NCBI RefSeq assembly: GCF_006716905.1
Contig: NZ_VFPV01000002.1
Location: 1,020,501 to 1,084,500, forward strand
Origin: Acidovorax temperans
Lineage (GTDB): Bacteria; Pseudomonadota; Gammaproteobacteria; Burkholderiales; Burkholderiaceae_C
Reading direction: 5' to 3'
DNA length: 64,000 nt
In this document: piece after piece, positions 46,444 through 55,665 of the stretch
How the letters are laid out: each line of letters starts with the position of its first letter
Position numbering within the stretch: the first letter of the stretch is position 1
The notes under the pieces: model-generated
Database searches by the model: none
Told to the model about the DNA's origin: nothing
What the model saw: the letters and a program-made list of their open reading frames with translations, nothing else
Translations under genes and position numbers: made by a program

Positions 46444-49208
46444 CGATGAAGTTGCAATTTGCCCACCAGGACTACCAAAAGAAGGCAGTCGATGCGGTGG
46501 TGAAAGTGTTTGATGGCCAGCCACTAGCCAAAGGCGACTTTGCTCTGGCTGTGCAGCAAGGCAGCGTGGCCTATGCGGGGGACGGCAGCATTGGCAACGC
46601 GCTGAAGCTCTCGGACGAGCAACTGCTGGCCAATGTGCAGGCGGTGCAAAAGGACAATGGCTTGGAGCCATCTGCCACTTTGGCCGAGTCTCGCTCAGAC
46701 AATGGCAAAGAGGTGTTTTGCCCGCTGAATTTCACCATTGAGATGGAAACCGGCACGGGCAAGACCTACAGCTTCATCAAGACGATGTATGAGCTGAACA
46801 AGGTGTACGGGTTCAAGAAGTTTGTGGTGGTGGTGCCCAGTGTGGCCATACGCGAAGGCACCATGAAGAACCTGCAGATCACCCGCAGCCACTTTGCAGC
46901 GGACTATGCCAATGTACCCTGCGTGCCGATTTTGTACGACAGTACCAAGCTGACAGACTTGCGCCACTTTGCGCAGAGCGATGCGCTGAGCGTGCTGGTC
47001 ATCAACATTGACAGCTTTACCAAAGACAACAATAAGATCAACCAGAAGGGCGAAAAGGCGTTTGCGCCCATTGAATACATCCGGGCGGTGAACCCCATCG
47101 TCATCGTGGACGAACCGCAAAACTTTGAGACCGATGTACGCCGCCGCGCGCTGTTTGACTTGAACCCGCTGTGCACGCTGCGCTACTCGGCTACGCACAA
47201 GAACCCCTACAACCTGCTGTATTCGCTCAACCCCGTGCAGGCGTATGACCTGGGGCTGGTGAAGCAGATTGAGGTGGACGGCGTGCTGGCCGATGAAGAC
47301 CACAACCAGGCCTTTGTGGAGCTGGTGGGCATTGAGGCTCGCCCTGCTTCTGTCAAGGTCAAGGTCATTATTGATGTGAATGGCAAGACGGGCCCCAAGC
47401 GTTCCGAGTTGACCCTGAAGCTGGGCGATGACCTGTATGCCAAGTCTAAGCAGCGCGATGTTTATGAGGACGGTTACATCCTGAACGAAATCCGGGCAGA
47501 CGACGGGGAGATTGAGTTCTCTGGTGGGCGGGTGATTCGCATCCACCAAGCCCACGGGGGGCTGGCTGACGATGTGATGCGCTTCCAGATTGAGCGCACG
47601 GTGGCGGCGCACTTTTCCAAGCTCAAGAACGTGCAGCCCATTGGTGTGAAGGTGTTGAGCCTGTTTTTTATCGACAAGGTAGCCAACTACCGGGCGTATG
47701 ACGAGGATGGCAATGCCACCTTGGGCAAGTTTGGTGTGTGGTTTGAAGAGGCGTTCAACAAGTACGCCAGCATGCCCAAATACCGTGGGCTCATTGCGCA
47801 CAGTGCCAGCGAGGTACACAACGGCTATTTTTCGGGCGACAAGAAGGGCAAGGGTGTGAAGGCCAAAACGGTGTGGGTGGATACATCGGGCACGGTAGCC
47901 AAGGACGACAGCACCTACCAGCTCATCATGAAAGACAAAGAGCGCCTGCTGAGCGCGGATGTGCCCTTGCAGTTCATCTTCAGCCACTCGGCGCTGCGCG
48001 AGGGCTGGGACAACCCCAATGTGTTCCAGATTTGCACGCTGAACGAGACCAAGAGCGCCATGAAGAAGCGCCAGGAAATCGGGCGTGGTCTGCGCCTGTG
48101 TGTGAACAAGGATGGTGAACGTGTGCAGGACAAGCGGGTGAACGTGTTGACGGTCATACCCAACGAGAGCTACGAAGCCTTCGCCAAGGCGCTGCAGCAG
48201 GAGATTGAGGACGAAACTGGCGTGAGCTTTAGCGGGCGGGTGAAAAATGCCCGCGCCAAGGCGCGCATCAAGCGCAAAGCCTTGTCCGCCGAGGAGGAAG
48301 CGCTGTTTCAGGCCATTTGGAAAAAGATCAACTACCAGACCTCCTATAGCGTGACGCTGGATACCCCAGCGCTGATTGCGGAGTGCGTCAAAGCCCTGGG
48401 TGACTTGAAGCAATACCCCAAAGTGCGGCCGCCCAAGATACGTGCTGACAAAGCAAAGATCATCATGCGCAGCGAAGGGGTGGAGGGGCTGCACATTGGT
48501 ACCGGCGACACCGACGCCAAGGTGTATGGCACCACGGTGCCTGATGTGTACGCGTACATCCAGAACCGGGTGCACCTGTCGCGGTCCAGCATCTTTGCCA
48601 TTTTGGACGGCTCAGGGCGCTTGGGTGAATTGCTGGTCAACCCACAGGCATTTCTGGATACTGCCATTGCGGCCATGACCACTTGTTTGCAGGCGCTGAT
48701 GGTCAAGGGCATCAAGTACAAAACTATCAACGGGCGCCAGTATGAAATGAGCCTGTTTGACGAAGAGTTGGAAACGTACTTGAGCAGCGTGTACCCGCCC
48801 GCCAATGACGACCTGACCACGCCAGTGGATAAAACCTTGTTGCAGGCTCAGCCCGTGGATGAACAAAAAGCACCTGTGGGTGATGCATTTACCTGTGTGC
48901 TGAGCGAGAGCGACACCGAAAGCCAGTTCGCCCATGACTGCACGGTGGATGAACGTGTGAAGTTCTTCTTCAAGCTGCCCAGCCGCTTCAAGGTTGCTAC
49001 CCCTTTGGGCAGCTACAACCCCGATTGGGCGGTGGTGCTGGAGAACGACGAGCGGGTGTACTTCGTGGCAGAAACCAAATCCACCACCGTGCGCGCTAAC
49101 CGGCGACCGGCGGAGAATCTGAAAATCGACTGCGCGCGGGAGCACTTCGCGCTGGCAAACGACTTGCAGTTCAAGGATGTGACGAGCTTGAATGAGTTGA
49201 TGGGCTGA
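46440..49208 (+). CDS. res: Type III restriction subunit Res (DEAD-like helicase-nuclease)
   Basis: ATP-dependent restriction subunit that scans and cuts DNA with Mod. The 922-aa protein has the Walker A FTIEMETGTGKTYSF (GTGKT at 105-109), the Walker B-like PIVIVDEPQNFET, helicase lobe 2 with SALREGWDNPNVFQICTLNE and EIGRGLRLCVNKDGER, and a C-terminal PD-(D/E)xK nuclease (NPDWAVVLENDERVYFVAET followed by KST, near 860-882). All catalytic motifs are present. Overlaps the DUF1016 gene by ATGA. Last gene of the locus. Confidence 0.94.
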   Translation: MTMKLQFAHQDYQKKAVDAVVKVFDGQPLAKGDFALAVQQGSVAYAGDGSIGNALKLSDEQLLANVQAVQKDNGLEPSATLAESRSDNGKEVFCPLNFTIEMETGTGKTYSFIKTMYELNKVYGFKKFVVVVPSVAIREGTMKNLQITRSHFAADYANVPCVPILYDSTKLTDLRHFAQSDALSVLVINIDSFTKDNNKINQKGEKAFAPIEYIRAVNPIVIVDEPQNFETDVRRRALFDLNPLCTLRYSATHKNPYNLLYSLNPVQAYDLGLVKQIEVDGVLADEDHNQAFVELVGIEARPASVKVKVIIDVNGKTGPKRSELTLKLGDDLYAKSKQRDVYEDGYILNEIRADDGEIEFSGGRVIRIHQAHGGLADDVMRFQIERTVAAHFSKLKNVQPIGVKVLSLFFIDKVANYRAYDEDGNATLGKFGVWFEEAFNKYASMPKYRGLIAHSASEVHNGYFSGDKKGKGVKAKTVWVDTSGTVAKDDSTYQLIMKDKERLLSADVPLQFIFSHSALREGWDNPNVFQICTLNETKSAMKKRQEIGRGLRLCVNKDGERVQDKRVNVLTVIPNESYEAFAKALQQEIEDETGVSFSGRVKNARAKARIKRKALSAEEEALFQAIWKKINYQTSYSVTLDTPALIAECVKALGDLKQYPKVRPPKIRADKAKIIMRSEGVEGLHIGTGDTDAKVYGTTVPDVYAYIQNRVHLSRSSIFAILDGSGRLGELLVNPQAFLDTAIAAMTTCLQALMVKGIKYKTINGRQYEMSLFDEELETYLSSVYPPANDDLTTPVDKTLLQAQPVDEQKAPVGDAFTCVLSESDTESQFAHDCTVDERVKFFFKLPSRFKVATPLGSYNPDWAVVLENDERVYFVAETKSTTVRANRRPAENLKIDCAREHFALANDLQFKDVTSLNELMG

Positions 49209-49220
49209 TGGGCAGGCGCG

Positions 49221-49250
49221 CAGGGCTATTGCGCATTGAGCAAAGCCCTG
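49221..49250 (+). terminator. Hairpin after res, possible terminator
   Basis: CAGGGCT and AGCCCTG enclose a second short pairing TTGC/GCAA; the T-run after it is weak (TCAGTTTG). It lies 12 bp past the res stop, between convergent genes. Confidence 0.45.
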
Positions 49251-49291
49251 TCAGTTTGTGCGCCGACCGTTGGGGCTGTTTCGACCCCGGC

Positions 49292-50140
49292 TCAGCGGGC
49301 TTGCAGCCAGCTCTTGAGCGGCTGGCTGGCCCAGGCCTTGGCTTCGTCCCCCACAAACATCTTGGGCGCCGATGACGCCAGGCGCTTGCGCTTTTCCTGC
49401 GCCTGGATGGACTTCTGGGCTGCGCCCATCCAGTCCGTGATCGACAACTGCTCGGCGCCTGCCTGGTTGAACAGCGCGTCGGCAAAGAAGGTGTATTCGC
49501 CGGGGTACTGGCATTTGAAAGATGCCTTGTGCACATCGGTGGCCGTCAGCACCACGCGGTTGGGCGCGCGCAGGGGCTCCAGAAAGGCGCCGCTGTAGCA
49601 GGCAGACAGCACGACCAGCGTGGGCGTCTTGGCCAGCGGGGCCAGCGCATCGCTCAAGCCCCGGGCGGTGATGGGCGCGGCGTTTTTGCCTGCGACGTTG
49701 ATGTTCAGCGTACCGGGGTTGGAGTGGGTGGAGATCAGCAGCATCACCCGGTCTTGCGGCCGGGCCACTTCGGCCATCTTGGTCATCACCAGTTCAAAGT
49801 TTTCCAGCGTGGCCTGGGGCCAGTCACTGGGCTGGTCGCGCGCGGGGTTGGCCAGCTTCAGGATGAGGGCGTTGGGGTCCATCTGTCTGGCCAGTTTTTC
49901 GGCGGCCAGCACATCGTTGCGGAAGGCCTTGGCCTGCGAGTGCAGGGCAAAGCCCGCGAAGATCAGCCGGGGTGGGGGCGCGGGGGCGGGCGCTTCGGCC
50001 ACAGGCGCTGGTGGTGGGGGTGCCACGGGCTCTGGCGCAGGTTCGGGGGCGGTGGCGCAGCCCGCGGCCAGCAGGGCGGCCCACAAGGCCCCGGCAGAAA
50101 GAAGGCCCCGCCGGGAGGATGCTGTGGCAGTGGAGAACAT
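49292..50140 (-). CDS. Peptidase C13 (caspase-fold, legumain-like) lipoprotein
   Basis: The 282-aa protein has a signal sequence with the lipobox LLAAGC (Cys28), then a Pro/Ala-rich linker (residues 30-58) that could span the periplasm. A C13-family cysteine peptidase fold follows, with the catalytic His139 in VMLLISTHSNPGTL and Cys181 in LVVLSACYSGAFLEPL. So it is probably an envelope-anchored protease; substrates are unknown. Such proteins are frequent in Betaproteobacteria. It is convergent with res and not clearly part of the defence locus. The start at 50140 fits the signal peptide; a longer frame to 50332 does not. Confidence 0.82.
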   Translation of the reverse strand: MFSTATASSRRGLLSAGALWAALLAAGCATAPEPAPEPVAPPPPAPVAEAPAPAPPPRLIFAGFALHSQAKAFRNDVLAAEKLARQMDPNALILKLANPARDQPSDWPQATLENFELVMTKMAEVARPQDRVMLLISTHSNPGTLNINVAGKNAAPITARGLSDALAPLAKTPTLVVLSACYSGAFLEPLRAPNRVVLTATDVHKASFKCQYPGEYTFFADALFNQAGAEQLSITDWMGAAQKSIQAQEKRKRLASSAPKMFVGDEAKAWASQPLKSWLQAR

Positions 50141-50317
50141 GGTGGTGGTTTTGCGAAAAATGGTGGATGGAGGCAGGGCCTGCGGGCTGTCGGCGCCGTA
50201 TCGTACGTGACGGGCACAAGGCGCAGAGCCTCCAGTCACAGGCATTTTCACAAGCCTTTTAGGTGTTTGAGGCAGGCGGGGTAAGCGCAGTAAGCTATCA
50301 AATAAATAGCAAAATGC

Positions 50318-50342
50318 AAAAAGCCGGTGCATGCACCGGCTT
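50318..50342 (-). terminator. Terminator downstream of opgH
   Basis: A perfect palindrome AAGCCGGTGCATGCACCGGC with TT; on the minus strand it is followed by a TTTTTGC run. It lies about 90 bp past the opgH stop, next to a fragment GCTATCAAATAAATAGC resembling the end of the dispersed repeat. Confidence 0.7.
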
Positions 50343-50433
50343 CAAGGATGTGTGGCATTTGTCACAAAACCACCAAGGGGAGGGAAGCGAGGGCGCATGG
50401 AACGGATGTTCTTCGCCTCGCTCGCGGCTTGGA

Positions 50434-52443
50434 TCAGGCCATGGCCGCTGCGGGTACCAGGCCGTGCCCTGGCTGCGCGAGCCTTTGGGCATGGCGCCAG
50501 GCCCGGCGCAACACCGGGGGCGACCACGCCTCTTCGGGAATAAGCAAGAAGCGCTGCGCCCGCATCGACCGGCCCAGAGCGATCTGGCTGGTGATGACGG
50601 CCATGGGAATGGCCAGGGCCAGCGGCACCCCCACGGGCGCCAGCCACAGCAGGGCGCCGCTGTCGATGGCGCCAATGCCCGCCGCCAGCAAGGCAATCAC
50701 GCCGGTCATGGGGGCCAGCTGAGCCATGGCGTGGCGCCATGGAACGGCTTGCGCTTCGCGGGGCGGAGACTTCCAGTCCAGCGCAATGCCCGTCAGCGCC
50801 ACCAGCACAAACAGCGAATGGGCCAGCATGCGCACAGGGGCCTGCAGCAGGGCCAGCATGCTTTCGAGCAAAGCGCTTTTCAGCAGGCTCCAGCCGCCGC
50901 CATACTGCTGCTGCTCACGCCGCATGAAGACGGCCAGCACCCCCAGCACGCGGGGCAGGAACAGCATGCTCAGCGTCCAGGCCCACAGCGCCAGCAGTTC
51001 GGTGGGCAGGATGTGCCAGTCGGTCAGCACTGGCGCGCCAGACACCCACAGGGCTGTGCCCAGCGTCATGAAAGCCAGCCACAGCGGGGCCGACAGGTAG
51101 GCCATGGCGCCCGTCACGAACATGGAGCGGTGCACGGGGTGGATGCCGGGCTCGGCCATCAGGCGCGCGTTTTGCAGGTTGCCCTGGCACCAGCGGTGGT
51201 CGCGCTGCAGTTCGGCCAGCAGGTCGGGCGGTTGCTGCTCGTAGCTGCCCACCAGGTCGGCCACCAGCCACACGTGGTAGCCCGCGCGGCGCATGAGGGC
51301 GGCTTCCACAAAGTCGTGGCTCATGATGCCGCCCGCCAGGCCCCCTTTGCCGGGGATGGGCGCGAGCGCGCAATGCTGCATGAAGGGTGCCACGCGGATG
51401 ATGGCGTTGTGCCCCCAGTAATGCGATTCACCCAGTTGCCAGAACTGCATGCCCAGCGTGAACAGGCGGCCGGTGACGCGCGAGGCGAACTGCTGCGCAC
51501 GCGCGTGCAGCGTGACGTGGCCAATGGCTTGCGTAGCCGTCTGGATGATGCCTGCCGTAGGGTTGGCTTCCATGAGCTTGGCCATGGAAACGATGCAGTC
51601 GCCGCTCATCACGCTGTCGGCGTCCAGCACCACCATGTAGCGGTAGTCCTTGCCCCAGCGGCGGCAGAAGTCGGCCACATTGCCTGCCTTGCGGTGGGTG
51701 CGGCGCTTGCGCAGGCGGTAGTACACCTGCACCTGCGGCTGCTGCGGGTTGGCAGCCAGTGCCATGCGCAGGTCTTCCCAGGCGGCGCGTTCTGCGCGGG
51801 CAATATCGCTGTCGTAGCTGTCGGACAGCACGAACACGTCAAACGTCTGCCCGTGGCCGGTGGCCGCCACCGATTCGCAGGTGGCGCGCAGCCCGGCAAA
51901 CACGGTGGCCACGTCTTCGTTGCAGATGGGCATGATGATGGCGGTGCGCGCGTCGGGCGACAGTGCGTGGCCCGCCACGCTGCGGGCCGAGAGCGAATGC
52001 TTGTCGCCGCGCAGCATGACCCAAAAACCCATCATCCCGGTCATGAAGCCGGACACCACCCAGGCCGAGAGCAGGGCAAACAGGGCGATCTGCCCCCAGC
52101 CCAGCCACGCACTTTCATACGCGGGCTGCACCTGGGCAAACAGCACGCTGGCCAGCACCGTGCTGCACAGCACCAGCAGGACAAAGGTCCAGCGGCGGCG
52201 CTGGGCGGCGGCCTGCCAGGGCTGGGCCGGGGCGGCGGGTTCTGCGCCTTCTACTCGGGGTGTGCGGCCTGTCAGCGCGCGTGCCACGCTTTTCCAGAAA
52301 CCCTGCCACGGCAGCGCAGGCATCGATCCGCGGTGCACCGGGGGCGCCGTCACGCTGTTGGGGTGGCGCACTTCGCGCACGGGGCTGCGCGCAGCGGTGG
52401 CGTGCGGGTCAAGGCTGCGGGGAGCTGTGTGGGGGTGATGCAT
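50434..52443 (-). CDS. opgH: Glucans biosynthesis glucosyltransferase H
   Basis: OpgH (MdoH) makes the linear beta-1,2-glucan backbone of osmoregulated periplasmic glucans from UDP-glucose and exports it. With the start at 52443 (AGGAG before it) it is 669 aa. It has N-terminal and C-terminal clusters of membrane helices around a GT2 domain with VVLDADSVMSGDCIVSMAKL (DxD) and AELQRDHRWCQGNLQNARLM (QxxRW type). An in-frame extension upstream to 52509 overlaps opgG and lacks conservation. Lies 38 bp after opgG on the same strand. Confidence 0.95.
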   Translation of the reverse strand: MHHPHTAPRSLDPHATAARSPVREVRHPNSVTAPPVHRGSMPALPWQGFWKSVARALTGRTPRVEGAEPAAPAQPWQAAAQRRRWTFVLLVLCSTVLASVLFAQVQPAYESAWLGWGQIALFALLSAWVVSGFMTGMMGFWVMLRGDKHSLSARSVAGHALSPDARTAIIMPICNEDVATVFAGLRATCESVAATGHGQTFDVFVLSDSYDSDIARAERAAWEDLRMALAANPQQPQVQVYYRLRKRRTHRKAGNVADFCRRWGKDYRYMVVLDADSVMSGDCIVSMAKLMEANPTAGIIQTATQAIGHVTLHARAQQFASRVTGRLFTLGMQFWQLGESHYWGHNAIIRVAPFMQHCALAPIPGKGGLAGGIMSHDFVEAALMRRAGYHVWLVADLVGSYEQQPPDLLAELQRDHRWCQGNLQNARLMAEPGIHPVHRSMFVTGAMAYLSAPLWLAFMTLGTALWVSGAPVLTDWHILPTELLALWAWTLSMLFLPRVLGVLAVFMRREQQQYGGGWSLLKSALLESMLALLQAPVRMLAHSLFVLVALTGIALDWKSPPREAQAVPWRHAMAQLAPMTGVIALLAAGIGAIDSGALLWLAPVGVPLALAIPMAVITSQIALGRSMRAQRFLLIPEEAWSPPVLRRAWRHAQRLAQPGHGLVPAAAMA

Positions 52444-52481
52444 CGGCGGCTCCTGTGTCTGCAAACGGGGTGCACTCGGGC

Positions 52482-54050
52482 CTACTCGGGAAGAATGACG
52501 TGGGTCCATGTTTCGCTCACAGCGTGTTGGAGGTGTTGAAGAAAGGCTCGCAATTCAATGGGCTGGTCTTTGCGCAGGCGCTCCATGCGCAGCGTCATGC
52601 GCCACTGGCCGGTGGCCGGGTTGCGGTACACACCGCTTTCCAGCACGCGGCCGTTGGCGTCGCTGGTCACCACTGCTTTGACGGGTGCGTCGGCCTTCAG
52701 GTCGTGCAATGCCGGGCCGGTGAAATCGACCACGTACTGCACCTGCGTGCGCAGCGCTTCGGCGCTTTGCTGCGTGTAGCCCACGCCTTTGCGCGACTGT
52801 GTGGCCCAGGCGCTGGGGGGGCGTTGCTGCTCATCGCCTTGCCATGCCAGCTCGTAGCTGACTTCCAGCGGCGTGCCGGGGGCGGGTAACTGCTGCGGCA
52901 CCCAGTAGGCAACCACGTTGTCATGGGTTTCGTCGGGCGTGGGCAGTTGCACCAGTTCCACACGGCCGGGGCCCCAGTGGTGCAGGGGGCGCACCCAGGC
53001 GCTGGGGCGGCGTTCATAGCGGGCTTCCACGTCTTCGTAGCTGCTCCACTGCCGGTCGCGCTGCATCAGCCCGAAACCCTTGGGGTTGGTGGTGGCGAAC
53101 GACGTGACCAGCACCTGCCGGGGGTTTTGCAGCGGGCGCCACAGCCATTCGCCTTCGCCCGTGGCCACCATCAGGCCGTCGGAGTCATGCACCTCGGGGC
53201 GGAAGTCGTCCTTGCGCGGCTGGTTTTCACCAGACAGGAACATGCTGGTCAGCGGCGCAATGCCCAGCGTCTTGATGGGGCCTGCGCTGCCGCCGCGCAC
53301 AAAGATGCGCGCGCGCACGGTGGTCACCGTCTGCGGGCCCGGCTGAATGTCGAAGCGGTAGGCCCCGGTGGCGCGGGGCGAGTCCATGAGCGCATAGACG
53401 GTGGCCTGCGTGTCGCCGGGCTGCGGGCGCACCAGCCAGAACTCGGTGAAGCGCGGAAATTCCTCGCCCTTGCCGCCCACGGTGTCAATGGCCAGACCCC
53501 GGGCCGACAAGCCGTACTGCTGGCCCGCGCCCAGCGCCCGGAAGTAGCTTGCGCCCTGGAAGACCACCAGCTCGTCCTTGTACGCGGGCGAATTCAGGTG
53601 GTAGTGCAGCCGAAAGCCTGCAAACCCCAGGTCGCCCCAGCTTTGGGGTTGCACCTTGTTTTTGCCGTAGTCAAAGTCGGCCGTGCGGTAGGGGATGTGG
53701 CGCGTGCCTTGGGGCGACACCTCGTTGATGAGCACCGGCTCGCGCTGGTACAGACCGAGGTGGAAGAACATGGCCTCAAACGGCAACTGCTCGGCACGCC
53801 ACAAGGCACGGTCGGGACGCCAGCGAATGTCGCGCACCTGGTCGTAATTCAGCGCGGCGAGCGCAGGGGGTAGGCGCCCATCGGCAGCGCTGTAGGGCTG
53901 CGCCGCACGCTGCTTGGCCAGCTGGGTGATGTGGTCCAGGTCCACCGTCTGCGCGTGGACACCCGAGGCCATGAGCGCGGCACACAGTGCCACGGCACGC
54001 AGCCCCACCCGGTGCGGGCGCGAAAAAAAGGAGGAAAAAACAGCTTGCAT
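52482..54050 (-). CDS. opgG: Periplasmic glucan biosynthesis protein OpgG/OpgD
   Basis: Periplasmic protein needed to make or branch the glucan backbone. The 522-aa protein starts with a signal peptide (VALCAALMASGVHA, cut before QTVDLD) and has the MdoG core: LAALNYDQVRDIRWRPDRAL, FMLGLYQREP-like PFEAMFFHLGLYQREPVLIN, then TAPLTSM-like LGIAPLTSMFLSGENQPRKD and FRPEVHDSDGLMVATGEGEW. OpgG and OpgD are hard to separate by eye; the pairing with opgH favours OpgG. First gene of opgGH. Confidence 0.92.
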   Translation of the reverse strand: MQAVFSSFFSRPHRVGLRAVALCAALMASGVHAQTVDLDHITQLAKQRAAQPYSAADGRLPPALAALNYDQVRDIRWRPDRALWRAEQLPFEAMFFHLGLYQREPVLINEVSPQGTRHIPYRTADFDYGKNKVQPQSWGDLGFAGFRLHYHLNSPAYKDELVVFQGASYFRALGAGQQYGLSARGLAIDTVGGKGEEFPRFTEFWLVRPQPGDTQATVYALMDSPRATGAYRFDIQPGPQTVTTVRARIFVRGGSAGPIKTLGIAPLTSMFLSGENQPRKDDFRPEVHDSDGLMVATGEGEWLWRPLQNPRQVLVTSFATTNPKGFGLMQRDRQWSSYEDVEARYERRPSAWVRPLHHWGPGRVELVQLPTPDETHDNVVAYWVPQQLPAPGTPLEVSYELAWQGDEQQRPPSAWATQSRKGVGYTQQSAEALRTQVQYVVDFTGPALHDLKADAPVKAVVTSDANGRVLESGVYRNPATGQWRMTLRMERLRKDQPIELRAFLQHLQHAVSETWTHVILPE

Positions 54051-54242
54051 GCCAGCACTAGGGCAAACCCTGTGCCAGCTTGAAAAAACGCTTTTAAATC
54101 AATGGCTTGAATGCACTGGAACGTGTAAACAATTGTGCGGGCACCTGCCAAGGGCCTTCAAGGCGGCTGGATGCCGCGTTTTTGTCGCCTGCTGGCGACG
54201 CTTTGCCCCGTGCGGGGAGCAAAGTCATTGCAAATCAGGCAC

Positions 54243-55655
54243 TTACTCTTGTCGCCCATCGGCGACATCGTCGCCCATGGCGCCGTCCCCCTTGAACTGG
54301 CCGGGCGTGAGTGCGTGTTTTTGCAGCAGCCGGTAAAACTCGGTGCGGTTGCGCTGGGCCAGCCGTGCGGCGTCGGCCACGTTGCCGTCGGTCATCTTGA
54401 GCAGGCCCACCAGGTACTCGCGCTCAAACCGTTGCCGGGCTTCGGCAAAGCTCAGCACCTGCGTTGAGGGCGTGCGCAGGGCCCGCTGCACCAGCGACAG
54501 CGGCACCAGCGGCGTGGTGGACAGCGCGCACACCTGCTCGACCACGTTGTAGAGCTGGCGCACGTTGCCGGGCCAAGCCGCGGTGGTCAGGGCCTTGAGG
54601 GCTTCAGGTGCAAAGCCAGACAGGTGCTTGTCGTATTTGTGGGCCAGCTTGTCCAGAAAGTGGTTGGCCAGCAGCGCGATGTCTTCGCGCCGCTCTGCCA
54701 GGGTGGGCAGCAGCAGCGTGACGACGTTGAGCCGGTAGTACAGGTCTTCGCGGAACTGGCCTGCGGCCATGGCGGCTTCCAGATTGCGGTGCGTGGCCGA
54801 GATGACGCGCACGTTGATCTGGATGGACTGGCTGGAGCCCACGGGCCGAACGGCCCGCTCCTGCAGCACCCGCAACAGCTTCACCTGCAGCGCGGGCGGC
54901 ATGTCGCCAATCTCGTCCAGCAGCAGCGTGCCGCCATCGGCCGCCTGGAACAGGCCCTTGTGGTTGCTCACGGCGTCGGTGAAAGCGCCTTTGACGTGGC
55001 CGAACAGTTCGGATTCGAGCAGCGCTTCGGGAATCGCGCCGCAGTTCACCGCCACAAAGGGCTTGGAGGCGCGAGGGCTTGCGCGGTGGATGGCCTGGGC
55101 CAGCAGTTCCTTGCCCGAGCCGCTGTCGCCCAGCAGCAGCACGCTCGCATCGGATTGCGCCACCATGAACGCTTCTGACAGCACATCGGTCATGCGGGCC
55201 GAGCGGCTCACGATATCGGCACGCCACGCCTCGTTGTCATGCGCCTGGTGCACTGCAGGGGCGCTCAGGGCCAGGGCCTCGGCCACTTTTTCCAGCAGCT
55301 CTTTGCCGTCATAGGGCTTGGTGAGGTAGGTGAACACACCGCGCGCGGTGGCCTGCACGGCATCAGGAATGGTGCCGTGCGCGGTGAGCAAAATGACGGG
55401 CAGCGAAGGGTGGCGCGCATGCACTTCGTCGAACAGCGCCAGGCCATCCTTGCCGGGCAGGCGTACGTCGCTCAGCACCAGCTGCGGCCGGGCAATGTCG
55501 AGCTGGGCCAGGGCTGCCTCGGCCGAGCCCACAGCCACCACTTCGTGCCCCGCCGCCTTCAGGCGCAGCGAGAGCAGGCGCAGCATGTCGGCATCGTCGT
55601 CCACCACCAGAATGCGGTGCTGGGCCGGGCGTGATGGGGGCGTGGAGGAAGGCAT
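54243..55655 (-). CDS. glrR: Sigma-54-type response regulator (GlrR-like)
   Basis: The 470-aa protein joins a receiver domain (ILVVDDDADMLRLLSL, phospho-acceptor Asp63 in LSDVRLPGKDG, Lys in LTKPYDGKE) to an AAA+ sigma-54 interaction domain and a FIS-type helix-turn-helix (DGNVADAARLAQRNRTEFYR). The ATPase has Walker A LLGDSGSGKELLAQAIHRAS and Walker B GGTLLLDEIGDMP. The sigma-54 contact loop reads GAFTDA (223-228), not the usual GAFTGA. It is encoded with a sensor kinase and a QseG-like lipoprotein, as glrK-qseG-glrR in enterics. The target genes are unknown here. Confidence 0.9.
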   Translation of the reverse strand: MPSSTPPSRPAQHRILVVDDDADMLRLLSLRLKAAGHEVVAVGSAEAALAQLDIARPQLVLSDVRLPGKDGLALFDEVHARHPSLPVILLTAHGTIPDAVQATARGVFTYLTKPYDGKELLEKVAEALALSAPAVHQAHDNEAWRADIVSRSARMTDVLSEAFMVAQSDASVLLLGDSGSGKELLAQAIHRASPRASKPFVAVNCGAIPEALLESELFGHVKGAFTDAVSNHKGLFQAADGGTLLLDEIGDMPPALQVKLLRVLQERAVRPVGSSQSIQINVRVISATHRNLEAAMAAGQFREDLYYRLNVVTLLLPTLAERREDIALLANHFLDKLAHKYDKHLSGFAPEALKALTTAAWPGNVRQLYNVVEQVCALSTTPLVPLSLVQRALRTPSTQVLSFAEARQRFEREYLVGLLKMTDGNVADAARLAQRNRTEFYRLLQKHALTPGQFKGDGAMGDDVADGRQE

Positions 55656-55665
55656 GGCGTGGGGG

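Noticed and set aside
46695-48575. 626-codon minus-strand open frame
   Set aside because: Antisense of res, no recognisable domain; res has complete helicase and nuclease motifs.
40350-49208. DISARM or BREX system
   Set aside because: A SNF2 helicase and a methyltransferase are present, but drmA, drmB, drmC, pglZ and brxC-like genes are absent; Mod and Res are of type III.
54184-54265. GTCGCC/GGCGAC hairpins after the GlrR-like gene
   Set aside because: Several small stems (also CTTTGCTCCCCG/CGGGGCAAAG) but no T-run on the minus strand; not strong enough for a terminator call.
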